DNA of 64,000 bases from assembly GCA_018064455.1 (NCBI GenBank), contig JAGHVH010000008.1, positions 1 through 64,000 of the forward strand, written 5' to 3'. The translations under genes were made by a program, and so were the position numbers. The stretch comes from Candidatus Limimonas egerieequi (GTDB lineage Bacteria; Bacillota; Clostridia; Oscillospirales; Acutalibacteraceae). The notes beneath the pieces were generated by a model, which saw only the letters and a program-made list of their open reading frames with translations, ran no database searches and was not told where the DNA came from. Below are positions 25,098 to 34,113 of this stretch, piece after piece. Numbering within the stretch: position 1 is the stretch's first letter; every line of letters begins with the position of its first letter.

Positions 25098-25655
25098 GTG
25101 AATAAAAATGAAGCACGCAAAATTGTAAAAGCGAAGAAGGCTGTACTTCGCGCGCAAGATGTAGAATCATACTCAAGAGCGATTACAAAAGTGTTCATTA
25201 ATGAGGACTTTTATAAAGACGCTCAGGTAATCTACCCTTACCTTGCCTATAATACTGAAATAGATACGAGGTACATTATCGAGCAAGCTTGGTGTGACGG
25301 TAAGACCGTTGCTGTTCCAAAGGTGCTTGATAGTACCACGATGGAGTTTTACGTAATATCTTCATTCGACGATATTGAAACTGGATATCAAGGAATTCCT
25401 GAACCAAAGGGATGCACGACTATCTCACCAAAAGAGGTGTTGATGATAATGCCAGGCCTTGCCTTTGATGGGAATCACAACCGTGTAGGATACGGCGGTG
25501 GCTTTTACGACCGATATCTTGAAAAAAAAGAAAATGAGGGCGTAATTTTTAAAAAAATATCCCTCGCGTATGATTTTCAAATATTTGATAATTTGGAAGT
25601 AGAAGCATACGACATACCTATTGATTCCATTGTGACGTCGGAAAAAGTCATATAA
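25098..25655 (+). CDS. 5-formyltetrahydrofolate cyclo-ligase
   Basis: Converts 5-formyl-THF back to methenyl-THF with ATP, salvaging a dead-end folate. It has 185 residues. The C-terminal hallmark MPGLAFDGNHNRVGYGGGFYDRYL (split: PGLAFDG, RVGYGGGFYDRY) is present, and the N-terminal RKIVKAKKAVL region fits the ATP site. The start is GTG 25098, with AGGAGGG at 25085-25091 six bases ahead; the longer frame to 25029 would run back over fhs. It is divergent from the fhs operon, which places folate salvage next to folate one-carbon flux. The family is known as MTHFS/YgfA/FAU1. Confidence 0.9.
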   Translation: MNKNEARKIVKAKKAVLRAQDVESYSRAITKVFINEDFYKDAQVIYPYLAYNTEIDTRYIIEQAWCDGKTVAVPKVLDSTTMEFYVISSFDDIETGYQGIPEPKGCTTISPKEVLMIMPGLAFDGNHNRVGYGGGFYDRYLEKKENEGVIFKKISLAYDFQIFDNLEVEAYDIPIDSIVTSEKVI

Positions 25656-25732
25656 ACTCTTTATAAATAGTTTACATTAACTTATAGGTTTCAACAATAT
25701 CGGAATAGTATATAAATCGATATATTTATGAC

Positions 25733-25761
25733 TTGTATATTTAGTGAACTTTTGTTAAAAT
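25733..25761 (+). promoter_or_regulatory. Promoter of the paaK-ACT-XRE operon
   Basis: TTGTAT (25733-25738), 17 bp, TAAAAT (25756-25761), 32 bp before the paaK ATG. Confidence 0.6.
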
Positions 25762-25793
25762 CACTCCATAACTTATAAATCAAGGTGACATAA

Positions 25794-27107
25794 ATGGCAG
25801 ACAATATGTGGCAAAACAGCATAGAGACAATGCCTCGTGACGAGCTTAAAAAGCTCCAGTCCGAGCGTCTTGTAGCGCAAGTAAAGCGCTCATATGACAA
25901 CGTCGAGTGCTTTAGGAACAGAATGGACGAGGTGGGTCTGGGGCCTGAGGATATCAAGGGTATTGAGGACCTTCATAAGCTTCCATTCTCATATAAAAAG
26001 GACCTTCGCGATTACTATCCTTATGGTCTTTTTGCCGTTCCAATGTCAGAGGTTAAGCGTGTTCATGCATCCTCTGGAACAACTGGTAAAAGGATAGTAG
26101 TAGGTTATACAGAAAATGACCTTGAGATGTGGTCCGATTGCTTTGCGCGTATGCTCACAGGCATTGGCGCAACCAAGGATGACATAATTCAAATATCATT
26201 TGGATATGGTCTTTTCACTGGTGGCTTTGGTGCTCACGCAGGTGTTGAAAAGATTGGGGCAACAGTTGTTCCAATGTCAGCTGGTAACACAGCATTACAG
26301 ATTCAGACGTTGATTGACTTTAAGGTTACAATCCTCTGCTGCACACCTTCATATGCAATGTACCTCGGTGAGGAAATTGAGCGTATGGGTGTTAAGGATC
26401 AGCTTAGCCTCAAGGCAGGTATCTTTGGTGCGGAGCCATGGACAGAGGAAATGCGTAGCACAATCGAGGAGAAACTCGGTATCAAAGCATATGATATCTA
26501 TGGACTTTCTGAGGTTATGGGACCAGGCGTTGCCTGCGAGTGTGAATGCCAAAATGGTATGCACATTTGGGAGGATAACTTCATAGTTGAAATTATCGAC
26601 CCTGATACTGGTGATGTGCTTCCAGAGGGATCAACTGGTGAGCTTGTATTCACAAGTCTCACGAAGGAAGCATTCCCTGTAATCCGCTATAGGACTAGGG
26701 ATATTTGCTCCCTTATTACAGAGCCATGTAAGTGTGGCCGTACACATATCAAGATGCACAAGCCACAGGGACGCTCTGATGATATGCTCATCATCCGTGG
26801 TGTTAATGTATTCCCATCACAGATTGAGGAAGTACTTCTCAAGGTTGCTGGTTCTGAAGTTACACCTAACTATCAGATTATTGTTGATAGAGTCAACAAT
26901 ACTGATACATTTGAAATCAATGTAGAGATGAATGAGGATCTCTTCACCGATGAGGTTAAAGAGATTGAGTCAATCGAAAAACGCATTACTGCTCAGCTTC
27001 GTTCAACTTTGGGACTTGGTGCTAAGGTAAGACTCGTTAACCCTAAGTCAATTGAGCGCTTTGAAGGTAAAGCAACACGCGTTATTGACAAGCGTAAGCT
27101 CGTATAA
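25794..27107 (+). CDS. paaK: Phenylacetate-CoA ligase family enzyme
   Basis: Adenylate-forming aryl-acid CoA ligase, 437 residues, normal for PaaK. The nucleotide-binding P-loop-like SSGTTGKR (about residues 93-100), YGLSEVMGPGVACEC (about 236-250) and the hinge RSDDMLIIRGVNVFPSQIE are all present. A CECEC / CKCG cluster may bind metal. It is followed after 12 bp by an ACT-domain gene. In anaerobes this pair often accompanies indolepyruvate:ferredoxin oxidoreductase and amino acid fermentation to aryl acids; the oxidoreductase genes are not in this window. The substrate is therefore likely phenylacetate or a related aryl acid. Confidence 0.9.
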   Translation: MADNMWQNSIETMPRDELKKLQSERLVAQVKRSYDNVECFRNRMDEVGLGPEDIKGIEDLHKLPFSYKKDLRDYYPYGLFAVPMSEVKRVHASSGTTGKRIVVGYTENDLEMWSDCFARMLTGIGATKDDIIQISFGYGLFTGGFGAHAGVEKIGATVVPMSAGNTALQIQTLIDFKVTILCCTPSYAMYLGEEIERMGVKDQLSLKAGIFGAEPWTEEMRSTIEEKLGIKAYDIYGLSEVMGPGVACECECQNGMHIWEDNFIVEIIDPDTGDVLPEGSTGELVFTSLTKEAFPVIRYRTRDICSLITEPCKCGRTHIKMHKPQGRSDDMLIIRGVNVFPSQIEEVLLKVAGSEVTPNYQIIVDRVNNTDTFEINVEMNEDLFTDEVKEIESIEKRITAQLRSTLGLGAKVRLVNPKSIERFEGKATRVIDKRKLV

Positions 27108-27119
27108 GGAGGGGCAAAT

Positions 27120-27548
27120 ATGATTATCAAACAACTTTCAGTTTTTGTTGAAAACAAGAAGGGACGTCTTGTTGCAATTACAGAAGCCCTTTCGAAGGCA
27201 GATGTAGATATCAGTGCCCTTTCTCTTGCTGACACATCAGACTTTGGTGTTCTCCGTCTTATCGTAGATAAGCCTGAAGAGGCAAAGGCTGCGCTCAAGG
27301 AAGAGGGCGTTGTAGTAAAAATCACCGAGGTCGTTGCTGCTGTCATGGATGACCAGCCAGGCGGACTTTCGGGTATGCTTAAGATACTTGAGCAGGCAAA
27401 CGTAGACATTGAATATCTCTATGCTTGCATAGGAAAAGCAACAGGCAAGGCCCTTGTTGTTATGAAGCCATCAGACGTAGAAGTTGCTGAAAAAGCACTC
27501 AAAGAAAAGGGCTATAACGGTGCACCATCTGATATATACAGAATATAA
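27120..27548 (+). CDS. Tandem ACT-domain protein
   Basis: A 142-residue protein made of two ACT domains (about 4-70 and 72-140), each starting with a small-ligand-binding strand (QLSVFVENKKGRL; VAAVMDDQPGGLSGML). There is no catalytic domain. ACT domains bind amino acids and act as allosteric sensors. Cotranscription with paaK suggests it senses an aromatic amino acid and modulates the CoA ligase or its partner enzymes. AGGAGG precedes the start. Confidence 0.85.
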   Translation: MIIKQLSVFVENKKGRLVAITEALSKADVDISALSLADTSDFGVLRLIVDKPEEAKAALKEEGVVVKITEVVAAVMDDQPGGLSGMLKILEQANVDIEYLYACIGKATGKALVVMKPSDVEVAEKALKEKGYNGAPSDIYRI

Positions 27549-27562
27549 AAGAGGTGTTTAAA

Positions 27563-28156
27563 ATGGACCAATTAAGTATCAATATTGGTAATAATATCGC
27601 AAGGCTCCGTACAGATGCGAAAATGACTCAGCTGGAGCTTGCAGAAGCTCTAAACTATTCTGATAAATCAGTTTCAAAATGGGAACGTGGCGAAGCGACT
27701 CCGGACATACAGACACTTAAATCTCTCTGTGATATTTTTGACGTTTCAGTTGATTATATGCTTGAACAGCATGAGGGAAGAAATACACCTTATCACAAAA
27801 AAGGAGAAGTTAGTACACGTGCAATAACAGTTATTACTTTGCTTGGAATTGCAACTTTCGCACTCGTTGTATTTGTAGTGCTTTGGATTTGCAACATCCT
27901 CGCTTGGATAACTTTCATCTATGCAATTACAGTTGAATTAATCACCTTCCTTGTTCTTCACAGTATATGGAATGAGGGCAAATATAACTACTATATAATT
28001 GGCGCATTAATCTTCAGCATTTTCACCTCTGTGTATTTCACTTTTTATGTGTTTGTAGGATTTAATCTTTGGCAGATTTGGATTCTAGTCATACCAGCGT
28101 GGTTGATAGTTTTTCTCTGTTCAAAGATAAAAAGAAAGCCTCATAAAGAGGCATAA
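27563..28156 (+). CDS. XRE-type HTH regulator with C-terminal membrane domain
   Basis: A 197-residue protein. Residues 1-65 are a Cro/C1 helix-turn-helix (NIGNNIARLRTDAKMTQLELAEAL, split by turn; KSVSKWERGEATPDIQTLKSLC). The rest has about four hydrophobic segments between residues 90 and 185 and ends in basic residues. It is therefore a membrane-anchored DNA-binding protein. The ATG at 27563 is preferred to the GTG at 27554, because AGAGGTG lies 6 bases ahead of it. It is the last gene of the paaK-ACT transcript and is followed by a strong terminator. The ligand and target are unknown. Confidence 0.85.
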   Translation: MDQLSINIGNNIARLRTDAKMTQLELAEALNYSDKSVSKWERGEATPDIQTLKSLCDIFDVSVDYMLEQHEGRNTPYHKKGEVSTRAITVITLLGIATFALVVFVVLWICNILAWITFIYAITVELITFLVLHSIWNEGKYNYYIIGALIFSIFTSVYFTFYVFVGFNLWQIWILVIPAWLIVFLCSKIKRKPHKEA

Positions 28157-28169
28157 TACGTTGTTCCTA

Positions 28170-28213
28170 CTGAGAGTAGAGTTCAAATTGCGAACTCTAC
28201 TCTCAGTTTTTTT
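28170..28213 (+). terminator. Strong intrinsic terminator after the XRE gene
   Basis: A 15-bp perfect stem (28170-28184 with 28192-28206) and a 7-nt loop are followed directly by seven T residues. Confidence 0.92.
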
Positions 28214-28311
28214 ATTGTAGAATTTCACCTTGCAGGAGTAGAGAAATAGAGGATAAAAACTGTGTTAAAGTGGGCATGTAAACAACATTTGAACTGAAAG
28301 GAAATATAAAA

Positions 28312-29007
28312 ATGACTATAGCAAAAGAAAGATATGGCACAGGAAGAAATCAGGTTCCACCTTATTCAAAAGGTGAAGAAGTGGCAAATATGGTGACTCA
28401 TATTGTGGGAGGAGCCTTTGCTGTATTTGTGCTTTTTGCATGTGTTATCAAAGCTGCTTTTCATCATTATCCGTTGGGAATTGTCACTGCATTTATATAT
28501 GGAATATCAATGGTTGTTGTTTACGTAATTTCAAGCATTTACCATGGACTTGATGCAGAAAGCTCTTTCTTTGGCAAGGTGATTATGAGAACTATAGATC
28601 ACTGTGATATTTATGGGTTGATTGTTGGTTCATTCATGCCAATTGTCCTTGATGGTGTAAGAAAAATGAATCCATCAATTGCTTGGATTTCTTTTGGAAT
28701 TTCACTTTTTACTGCTGTTGTGGGCATTGTTTTTACTGCTATTGATTTTGATAAGTATAAAGCTTTTTCATATGGTGCATACTTCGTCTGTGGATGGAGT
28801 GTAATTATGACAGTGAAGGAGATGCTCAATGCTTACTCAATAGAATTTTTAATTTTGTTGATTGTTGGCGGCATAGTTTATACATCTGGAATGATTTTTT
28901 ATGTGCTTGAGGATAAGGGAGTAAAATATGCTCATTCGATTTTCCATATTTTTATCCTTGGGGGTTCAATAATACAGTTTATTCCGATTTTTAAGTACTG
29001 CTTCTAA
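28312..29007 (+). CDS. Hemolysin III / PAQR family membrane protein
   Basis: A 231-residue protein with seven predicted transmembrane segments. Family hallmarks are EEVANMVTHIVGGAF near residue 25, the SSIYHGL motif near 80 and the DHCDIYGLIVGSFMP segment near 98-112; a late AHSIFHIFILGG supplies the last His pair. The conserved Ser, Asp and His residues form the putative metal site of the PAQR superfamily. Its bacterial function is not established; some members affect membrane lipid homeostasis. GAAAGGA precedes the ATG. It is monocistronic and ends at a bidirectional terminator. Confidence 0.88.
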   Translation: MTIAKERYGTGRNQVPPYSKGEEVANMVTHIVGGAFAVFVLFACVIKAAFHHYPLGIVTAFIYGISMVVVYVISSIYHGLDAESSFFGKVIMRTIDHCDIYGLIVGSFMPIVLDGVRKMNPSIAWISFGISLFTAVVGIVFTAIDFDKYKAFSYGAYFVCGWSVIMTVKEMLNAYSIEFLILLIVGGIVYTSGMIFYVLEDKGVKYAHSIFHIFILGGSIIQFIPIFKYCF

Positions 29008-29011
29008 AAGC

Positions 29012-29043
29012 AAAGCCCACTCATTTTGTTTTGAGTGGGCTTT
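29012..29043. terminator. Bidirectional terminator between hemolysin III gene and nadE
   Basis: A 12-bp perfect stem (29012-29023 with 29032-29043) with an 8-nt T-rich loop lies between convergent genes. Confidence 0.88.
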
Positions 29044-29045
29044 CT

Positions 29046-29810
29046 TTATTCGAAATATTGAAATGTTGGCATATAGCGAAGTTTGAACTGATTTATCTCA
29101 TGAAGATGGTCGATTCTCTCCTTGTGAGCAGGCTCAATTCCGCGACGAATGTAGTCGTCAAGTTCCTGATAGGTGAAGCCTAAATTGTCCTCGTCAGTCT
29201 TGCCGCAGAGGCCGTCTGATGGAGGTTTGATTACAAACTTCTCAGGGAGACCTAAGTAGCGGCCAATGGCGATGACCTCTTCAACTGTAAAGTTGGAAAT
29301 TGGGCCCACATCACCAGCGCCATCACCATAGCGGGTGGCGTAGCCAACCCAGTCCTCAGAAAGGTTGCATGTGTTGATAACACGACCATTGTTGGATGCA
29401 CCTACAAGGTATAAAACTGACATGCGAACGCGTGGAGGCAAGTTGGTTTTTGCAGGAACACTAATCTCAAAAGGCTCGGATTTTGATTCCTTAATTGCAA
29501 CTTCGGTTGCTTCGATAATATCGGCAATTGCAGCACCAACATTTACTGTGTAATTGCGAATTCCAAGGAATTCTACAAGGTCTCTTGAATAATCGATATC
29601 TGGCTGTTCGCCCTGTGGCATAAGGACACCAATAACATGGTCAGGACCGAGTGCCTTTGCGCACAAAGCGGCAGCAACAGATGAGTCCTTGCCACCTGAA
29701 ATGCCAAGGATGGCATTGCATCCCTTGCCGTTTTCATCGAACCAATCCCTTATCCACTGGATACATTTTTCAGCTGCATCAGCTGCATCAAAAACATACT
29801 CTTTTTGCAT
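29046..29810 (-). CDS. nadE: NAD synthetase, ammonia-dependent
   Basis: Amidates deamido-NAD to NAD with ammonia and ATP. It has 254 residues and no glutaminase domain, so it is the ammonia-dependent type. The PP-loop ATP motif is GISGGKDSSVAAAL (about 37-50). GYATRYGDGAGDVGPI and LCGKTDEDNLGFTYQELDDYIRRG (split) mark the dimer/NAD site and the C-terminal signature. The start is ATG 29810, with GGAGG 7-8 bases ahead; the open frame extends 8 more codons but would bury that site. Confidence 0.94.
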   Translation of the reverse strand: MQKEYVFDAADAAEKCIQWIRDWFDENGKGCNAILGISGGKDSSVAAALCAKALGPDHVIGVLMPQGEQPDIDYSRDLVEFLGIRNYTVNVGAAIADIIEATEVAIKESKSEPFEISVPAKTNLPPRVRMSVLYLVGASNNGRVINTCNLSEDWVGYATRYGDGAGDVGPISNFTVEEVIAIGRYLGLPEKFVIKPPSDGLCGKTDEDNLGFTYQELDDYIRRGIEPAHKERIDHLHEINQFKLRYMPTFQYFE

Positions 29811-29843
29811 ATTTTCGCCTCCGAAAAGAAACATTACAATAAA

Positions 29844-29872
29844 AGTATAACTATAAACCTTTAAAAGGACAA
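29844..29872 (-). promoter_or_regulatory. Promoter of nadE
   Basis: Minus strand TTGTCC (29872-29867), 17 bp, TATACT (29849-29844), about 34 bp upstream of the nadE start. Confidence 0.65.
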
Positions 29873-29888
29873 GAAAAAATGTTATACT
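29860..29888 (+). promoter_or_regulatory. Probable promoter of the prfA operon
   Basis: TTTAAA (29860-29865), 17 bp, TATACT (29883-29888). It overlaps the nadE promoter on the opposite strand, so the two may compete. Confidence 0.45.
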
Positions 29889-29928
29889 ACAGTTTGTTAA
29901 TTTTATTGGTTACTAATTAGGAGTTTTT

Positions 29929-31002
29929 ATGTTAGACAAACTGATACAAGTAGAACAGCGTTACGAATCTATACAGGAACAAATTGCGGATCCTTCCGTT
30001 ATTTCCGACATGGACAAATATACAGCCCTTATGAAGGAACTTAAACAGATTACGCCTGTTGTAGAAAAGTACCGTGAATACAAAAAGGCTGAAACAACAT
30101 TTAATGAGGCTAAGGAACTCATTGATATGGGTGGCCTTGACCCAGAGTTCGAGGAGCTTGCACAAGAGGATTATAAATCTGGCAAAGAGGATATGGAGCG
30201 TATCTCAGAGGAACTTAAAATCCTACTTTTGCCTCGTGACCCTAATGATGATAAAAACGTCATCGTTGAAATCCGCGCTGGTACAGGTGGCGAGGAATCA
30301 GCTCTCTTTGCACATTCTCTCTTCCGTATGTACACAATGTATGCGGAAGCAAAAGGTTTTAAATATGAGATAATGAGTGAAAACTCAACAGAACTCGGTG
30401 GATATAAGGAAGTAAGTTTTGAGGTCAAGGGTGACGGCGCTTACTCTCGCTATAAGTTTGAGAGTGGTACTCACCGCGTTCAGCGTGTTCCAGAAACCGA
30501 GTCACAAGGCCGCATTCAGACATCTGCTGTTACAGTAGCAGTACTTCCTGAGGCAGAGGCAGTTGACTTTGAACTTGATATGGCGGACGTTAAAATTGAC
30601 GTATTCCGTTCAAGCGGTGCCGGCGGACAAAAGGTTAATAAAACTTCATCTGCAATCCGTGCAACTTATATCCCAACAGGTCTTGTAGTTGAGTGCCAGG
30701 ATGAGCGCTCTCAATTCCAAAACAAGGATAAGGCATTGACAATCCTCCGTACCAAGTTGTACGAGGAGCAACTTGCAAAAGCAGCTGCAGAGCGCGCAGA
30801 TGCAAGAAAGTCAATGGTCGGTTCAGGTGACCGCTCAGAGCGCATTCGTACATACAACTTCCCACAGGGACGTGTATCAGATCACAGAATTAATTTAACT
30901 CTTTACAAGATTGACCAGATAATGGATGGCGATCTTGATGAACTTATTGATGCGCTCATTACTGCAGATACAGCAGAAAAATTGAAAGCAGATGCAGAAT
31001 AA
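29929..31002 (+). CDS. prfA: Peptide chain release factor 1
   Basis: Recognises UAA and UAG stop codons and triggers peptide release. It has 357 residues. The stop-codon reading tripeptide is P188-E189-T190 (the PxT type of RF1, not the SPF of RF2), and the catalytic loop has G232-G233-Q234 in [16 protein letters not shown] precedes the ATG. The downstream Sua5 gene begins on the last base of the prfA stop. The grouping with translation and tRNA-modification genes is common in Firmicutes; prmC, often adjacent, is absent here. Confidence 0.96.
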   Translation: MLDKLIQVEQRYESIQEQIADPSVISDMDKYTALMKELKQITPVVEKYREYKKAETTFNEAKELIDMGGLDPEFEELAQEDYKSGKEDMERISEELKILLLPRDPNDDKNVIVEIRAGTGGEESALFAHSLFRMYTMYAEAKGFKYEIMSENSTELGGYKEVSFEVKGDGAYSRYKFESGTHRVQRVPETESQGRIQTSAVTVAVLPEAEAVDFELDMADVKIDVFRSSGAGGQKVNKTSSAIRATYIPTGLVVECQDERSQFQNKDKALTILRTKLYEEQLAKAAAERADARKSMVGSGDRSERIRTYNFPQGRVSDHRINLTLYKIDQIMDGDLDELIDALITADTAEKLKADAE

Positions 31003-32021
31003 TGGAAACTAAGCTTTTTAGCAAAGAAGAATATGGCAAAGCAGCAGCAATTCTTAAGAAGGGTGGCATCGTTGGCATCCCAACTGAAACAGTTTATGGT
31101 CTTGCTGCAAATGCTCTTGATGGAGAGGCTGTTGCCAAAATATTTGAGGCAAAAGGTCGCCCACAGGACAACCCACTTATCGTTCACATAGCAGAGCTTT
31201 CTGAGCTCGATGATTTGGTAGCATTTGTGCCACCAGTTGTATATGATTTAGCTGATGCCTTTTGGCCAGGCCCGTTGACAATCATCTTGGATAAATCTCC
31301 GATTATTCCAGATGAGGTGACCACTGGCCTTGATACAGTAGCTATCCGTATGCCAAGTCATCCGGTCGCTCGCCAGATTATCAAGGCGGCAGGTGTGCCA
31401 CTTGCTGCACCATCTGCCAACACATCTGGCAAGCCATCTCCAACAACTGCGGAGCATGTAATGCATGACATGGCAGGCAAGATTGATGCAGTCGTTGATG
31501 GTGGCCCATGTGAGGTTGGCGTTGAATCAACAGTAATCACACTTGCGACACGCAAGCCAAAACTCCTTCGTCCTGGTCGTGTAACACCAGATGAGCTTGA
31601 GGAAGTTTTGGGCGACGAGCTCATAATCGATGATGCTGTTTTGGGTAAGCTCAAGGAGGGTGAACGTGCCGCATCTCCTGGTATGAAGTACAAGCATTAC
31701 TCACCTTCATCAGATGTCAAAATTGTAAGGGGAAGTTTTGTTGGCTTCGTAGATTTTGTGAACCAACGGGCAGCAGAAGCTGATGGCGTTGCAGCCCTTG
31801 TCTTTGATGGTGAGGAGAGCAAGCTTGATTGTAAAACATTGCTCTTTGGAGCAGAGGGCGACGACCTTGCTCATGCAAGCAAACTCTTTGATGCTCTCCG
31901 CACATGCGATGACGAGGGAATAAAGGAGCTCTATGTCCGTTGCCCAAGCGATGAGGGCGTTGGTCTTGCAGTAATGAACAGACTCCTTCGCGCAGCAGAG
32001 TACAATATAATTGAGGTGTAA
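31002..32021 (+). CDS. L-threonylcarbamoyladenylate synthase (Sua5 type)
   Basis: Makes threonylcarbamoyl-AMP from threonine, bicarbonate and ATP for the t6A modification of ANN-decoding tRNAs. It has 339 residues, the long Sua5 form: a YrdC/TsaC domain (residues 10-195; GGIVGIPTETVYGLAANA, KGRPQDNPLIVHI, APSANTSGKPSPT), a linker with SPGMKYKHYSP and a C-terminal Sua5 domain (about 235-338). The start overlaps the prfA stop by one base. CoaE follows after 5 bp. Sua5 and TsaC names are both used for this activity. Confidence 0.93.
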   Translation: METKLFSKEEYGKAAAILKKGGIVGIPTETVYGLAANALDGEAVAKIFEAKGRPQDNPLIVHIAELSELDDLVAFVPPVVYDLADAFWPGPLTIILDKSPIIPDEVTTGLDTVAIRMPSHPVARQIIKAAGVPLAAPSANTSGKPSPTTAEHVMHDMAGKIDAVVDGGPCEVGVESTVITLATRKPKLLRPGRVTPDELEEVLGDELIIDDAVLGKLKEGERAASPGMKYKHYSPSSDVKIVRGSFVGFVDFVNQRAAEADGVAALVFDGEESKLDCKTLLFGAEGDDLAHASKLFDALRTCDDEGIKELYVRCPSDEGVGLAVMNRLLRAAEYNIIEV

Positions 32022-32026
32022 ACCCC

Positions 32027-32659
32027 ATGAGAAAAGCAATTAAAGTTGGTCTTACAGGCACAACGGGTGCTGGTAAGAGCACAATATCAGAGGAACTTAA
32101 AAAATATGGCTACGCCATAATAGATGCTGATGCAGTTGCACGCCTTGCAACTGAGAAAGGCTCTCCGCTTCTTCCAAAACTTGCCGAGGCCTTTGGCCAG
32201 GACGTTTTGAATGGAGACGGCACTCTCAACCGCAAGGCTCTTGCAAAGCGCGCCTTTGGCACACCAGAGGCAACCAAACTTCTTAACGACATCACTCATC
32301 CAGAGATAATTCGATTGATTGAGAAGAAAATCAATGGTGCTTTTTGGGATGGCTATGAAGCTGTTATCATAGATGCGCCTCAACTCTTTGAGAGCAAGAT
32401 GGCATATCAGTGTAACTTTATCGTATCAGTTGTTGCTCCACGTGATATTCGCATCAAGCGAATCATGGAACGTGATGAATTGACACAAGAAGAGGCTGAG
32501 CGCAGAATTAACTCACAACTTTCAGATGATTTCTTCCGCGAGAACTCTGATGTTGTAATTGAAAACGACGGCGACGAGCAAAAGCTCAAGGAGCAAGCTC
32601 TTTATGTCGCTCGTCTTATTGAAGTAAAAATTAGCGGAGAGGCAACTCTCGGCTTTTAA
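32027..32659 (+). CDS. coaE: Dephospho-CoA kinase
   Basis: Phosphorylates dephospho-CoA, the final step of coenzyme A synthesis. It has 210 residues, normal length. The P-loop is GTTGAGKST (11-19), followed by the IDADAVAR segment (about 34-41) that binds dephospho-CoA, a DAPQLFES lid region near 116 and RIMERDELTQEEAERRI. It sits between sua5 (5 bp) and the aminopeptidase gene (13 bp), so all four genes from prfA form one transcript. Confidence 0.94.
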   Translation: MRKAIKVGLTGTTGAGKSTISEELKKYGYAIIDADAVARLATEKGSPLLPKLAEAFGQDVLNGDGTLNRKALAKRAFGTPEATKLLNDITHPEIIRLIEKKINGAFWDGYEAVIIDAPQLFESKMAYQCNFIVSVVAPRDIRIKRIMERDELTQEEAERRINSQLSDDFFRENSDVVIENDGDEQKLKEQALYVARLIEVKISGEATLGF

Positions 32660-32672
32660 CGGAGGTATAAAT

Positions 32673-34079
32673 ATGGCAGAAAAAACAAAAGCTGAGAAGC
32701 TTCAAGAAGAACTCTGCTATGATGCAGAGCATGGAATGAAGTCTCAGATGGACGACAAAGAAGTCGCAAAAGCTGACAAGTTCTGCGAGGATTATAAAAA
32801 GTTCTTAAATGAAGCTAAGACAGAGCGTGAGATTTCCCTTTGGATGAAGGAAAAGGCAGAGTCTAAGGGCTTTACTGAATTTGATAAGACCAAGAAGTAC
32901 AAGGCTGGAGACAAAGTATACAGAGTTAACAGAGACAAGGCTATTATGCTTGCAGTATTTGGCACACGCCCAATCACAGACGGTGTAAAACTTGCAATCT
33001 CTCACATTGATTCACCTCGTCTTGACCTAAAGCCAAACCCACTTTATGAGTCAGAGGAAATTGCCCTCTTTAAGACTCACTACTATGGTGGCATAAAAAA
33101 ATACCAGTGGGTAACTATCCCACTAGCACTTCATGGTGTAATCGTAAAGCCGGATGGCAAAAAGATTACAGTTAATATCGGTGAAGATGACAATGATCCA
33201 AAGTTTGTTATCACTGACCTTTTGCCACATCTTGGCAAGGAGCAGGAAAAGCGCACACTTGCTGATGGTATCCGTGGTGAGGAACTCAACATTCTCGTTG
33301 GCAGCCGTCCATTCAAGGATGACAAGGCATCTAACCTCGTTAAGCTCAACATCTTAAAACTTCTCAACGAGAAGTATGGCATTGTTGAGAAGGACTTCCT
33401 TTCAGCTGAGCTTGAAATCGTACCAGCACTCAAGGCCTGTGATATTGGACTTGATAGAAGTATGATTGGTGGCTATGGCCACGACGACCGCGTTTGCGCC
33501 TACCCTGCTGCAGAGGCTGTTTTTAATGTTAAAAAGCCAGCATACACAGTAGTAACTGTTCTTACAGACAAAGAAGAAATCGGTTCATACGGCAATACTG
33601 GTCTCGATTCCTTCTACTTCTCATACTTCCTTTCAGACCTTGCAGAGTGCTTTGGCGCTTGCGGTCGTGACGTAATGTCAAAGTCTGAGTGCCTATCAGC
33701 AGATGTAAACTCAGCCTTTGATCCAACTTTCCCAGAAGTAATGGAGAAGCGTAACGTATCTTATATCAACAAGGGCGTTGTAATCACAAAGTATACAGGT
33801 GCTCGTGGTAAGTCAGGTTCATCTGATGCATCAGCTGAATTCATGGGCAAAATCCGTGGCCTTTTGGAATCAAACAACATCGTATGGCAAATTGGCGAAC
33901 TCGGCGCTGTTGACGCTGGTGGCGGCGGAACAGTAGCACTTGATGTTGCTCGTCACAACATTGAAGTTGTTGACCTTGGTGTTCCAGTACTTTCAATGCA
34001 CGCACCATTTGAGGTTGTTGCAAAGATTGATGTATACAGTGCTTATCGCGCATTCTATGAATTCTTTAATATGAAGTAA
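32673..34079 (+). CDS. M18 family aminopeptidase
   Basis: Zinc aminopeptidase of the aspartyl aminopeptidase type, cytosolic, 468 residues (usual about 430-480). The first metal His lies in ISHIDSPRLDLKPNPL (about 108-123), a YGHDDRVCAYPA segment holds the bridging Asp, DKEEIGSYG (about 302-310) has the catalytic Glu, and a late VLSMHAPFEV gives the C-terminal His. It probably trims acidic or other N-terminal residues from peptides. AGGAGG precedes the ATG. It is the last gene of the prfA operon and ends at a bidirectional terminator. Confidence 0.92.
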   Translation: MAEKTKAEKLQEELCYDAEHGMKSQMDDKEVAKADKFCEDYKKFLNEAKTEREISLWMKEKAESKGFTEFDKTKKYKAGDKVYRVNRDKAIMLAVFGTRPITDGVKLAISHIDSPRLDLKPNPLYESEEIALFKTHYYGGIKKYQWVTIPLALHGVIVKPDGKKITVNIGEDDNDPKFVITDLLPHLGKEQEKRTLADGIRGEELNILVGSRPFKDDKASNLVKLNILKLLNEKYGIVEKDFLSAELEIVPALKACDIGLDRSMIGGYGHDDRVCAYPAAEAVFNVKKPAYTVVTVLTDKEEIGSYGNTGLDSFYFSYFLSDLAECFGACGRDVMSKSECLSADVNSAFDPTFPEVMEKRNVSYINKGVVITKYTGARGKSGSSDASAEFMGKIRGLLESNNIVWQIGELGAVDAGGGGTVALDVARHNIEVVDLGVPVLSMHAPFEVVAKIDVYSAYRAFYEFFNMK

Positions 34080-34084
34080 AGTTA

Positions 34085-34109
34085 AAGGCTCCCGAAAATC
34101 GGGAGCCTT
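34085..34109. terminator. Bidirectional terminator between the aminopeptidase and thiT operons
   Basis: An 11-bp GC-rich stem (34085-34095 with 34099-34109) with a 3-nt loop, with A/T-rich flanks, between converging operons. Confidence 0.88.
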
Positions 34110-34113
34110 AATT

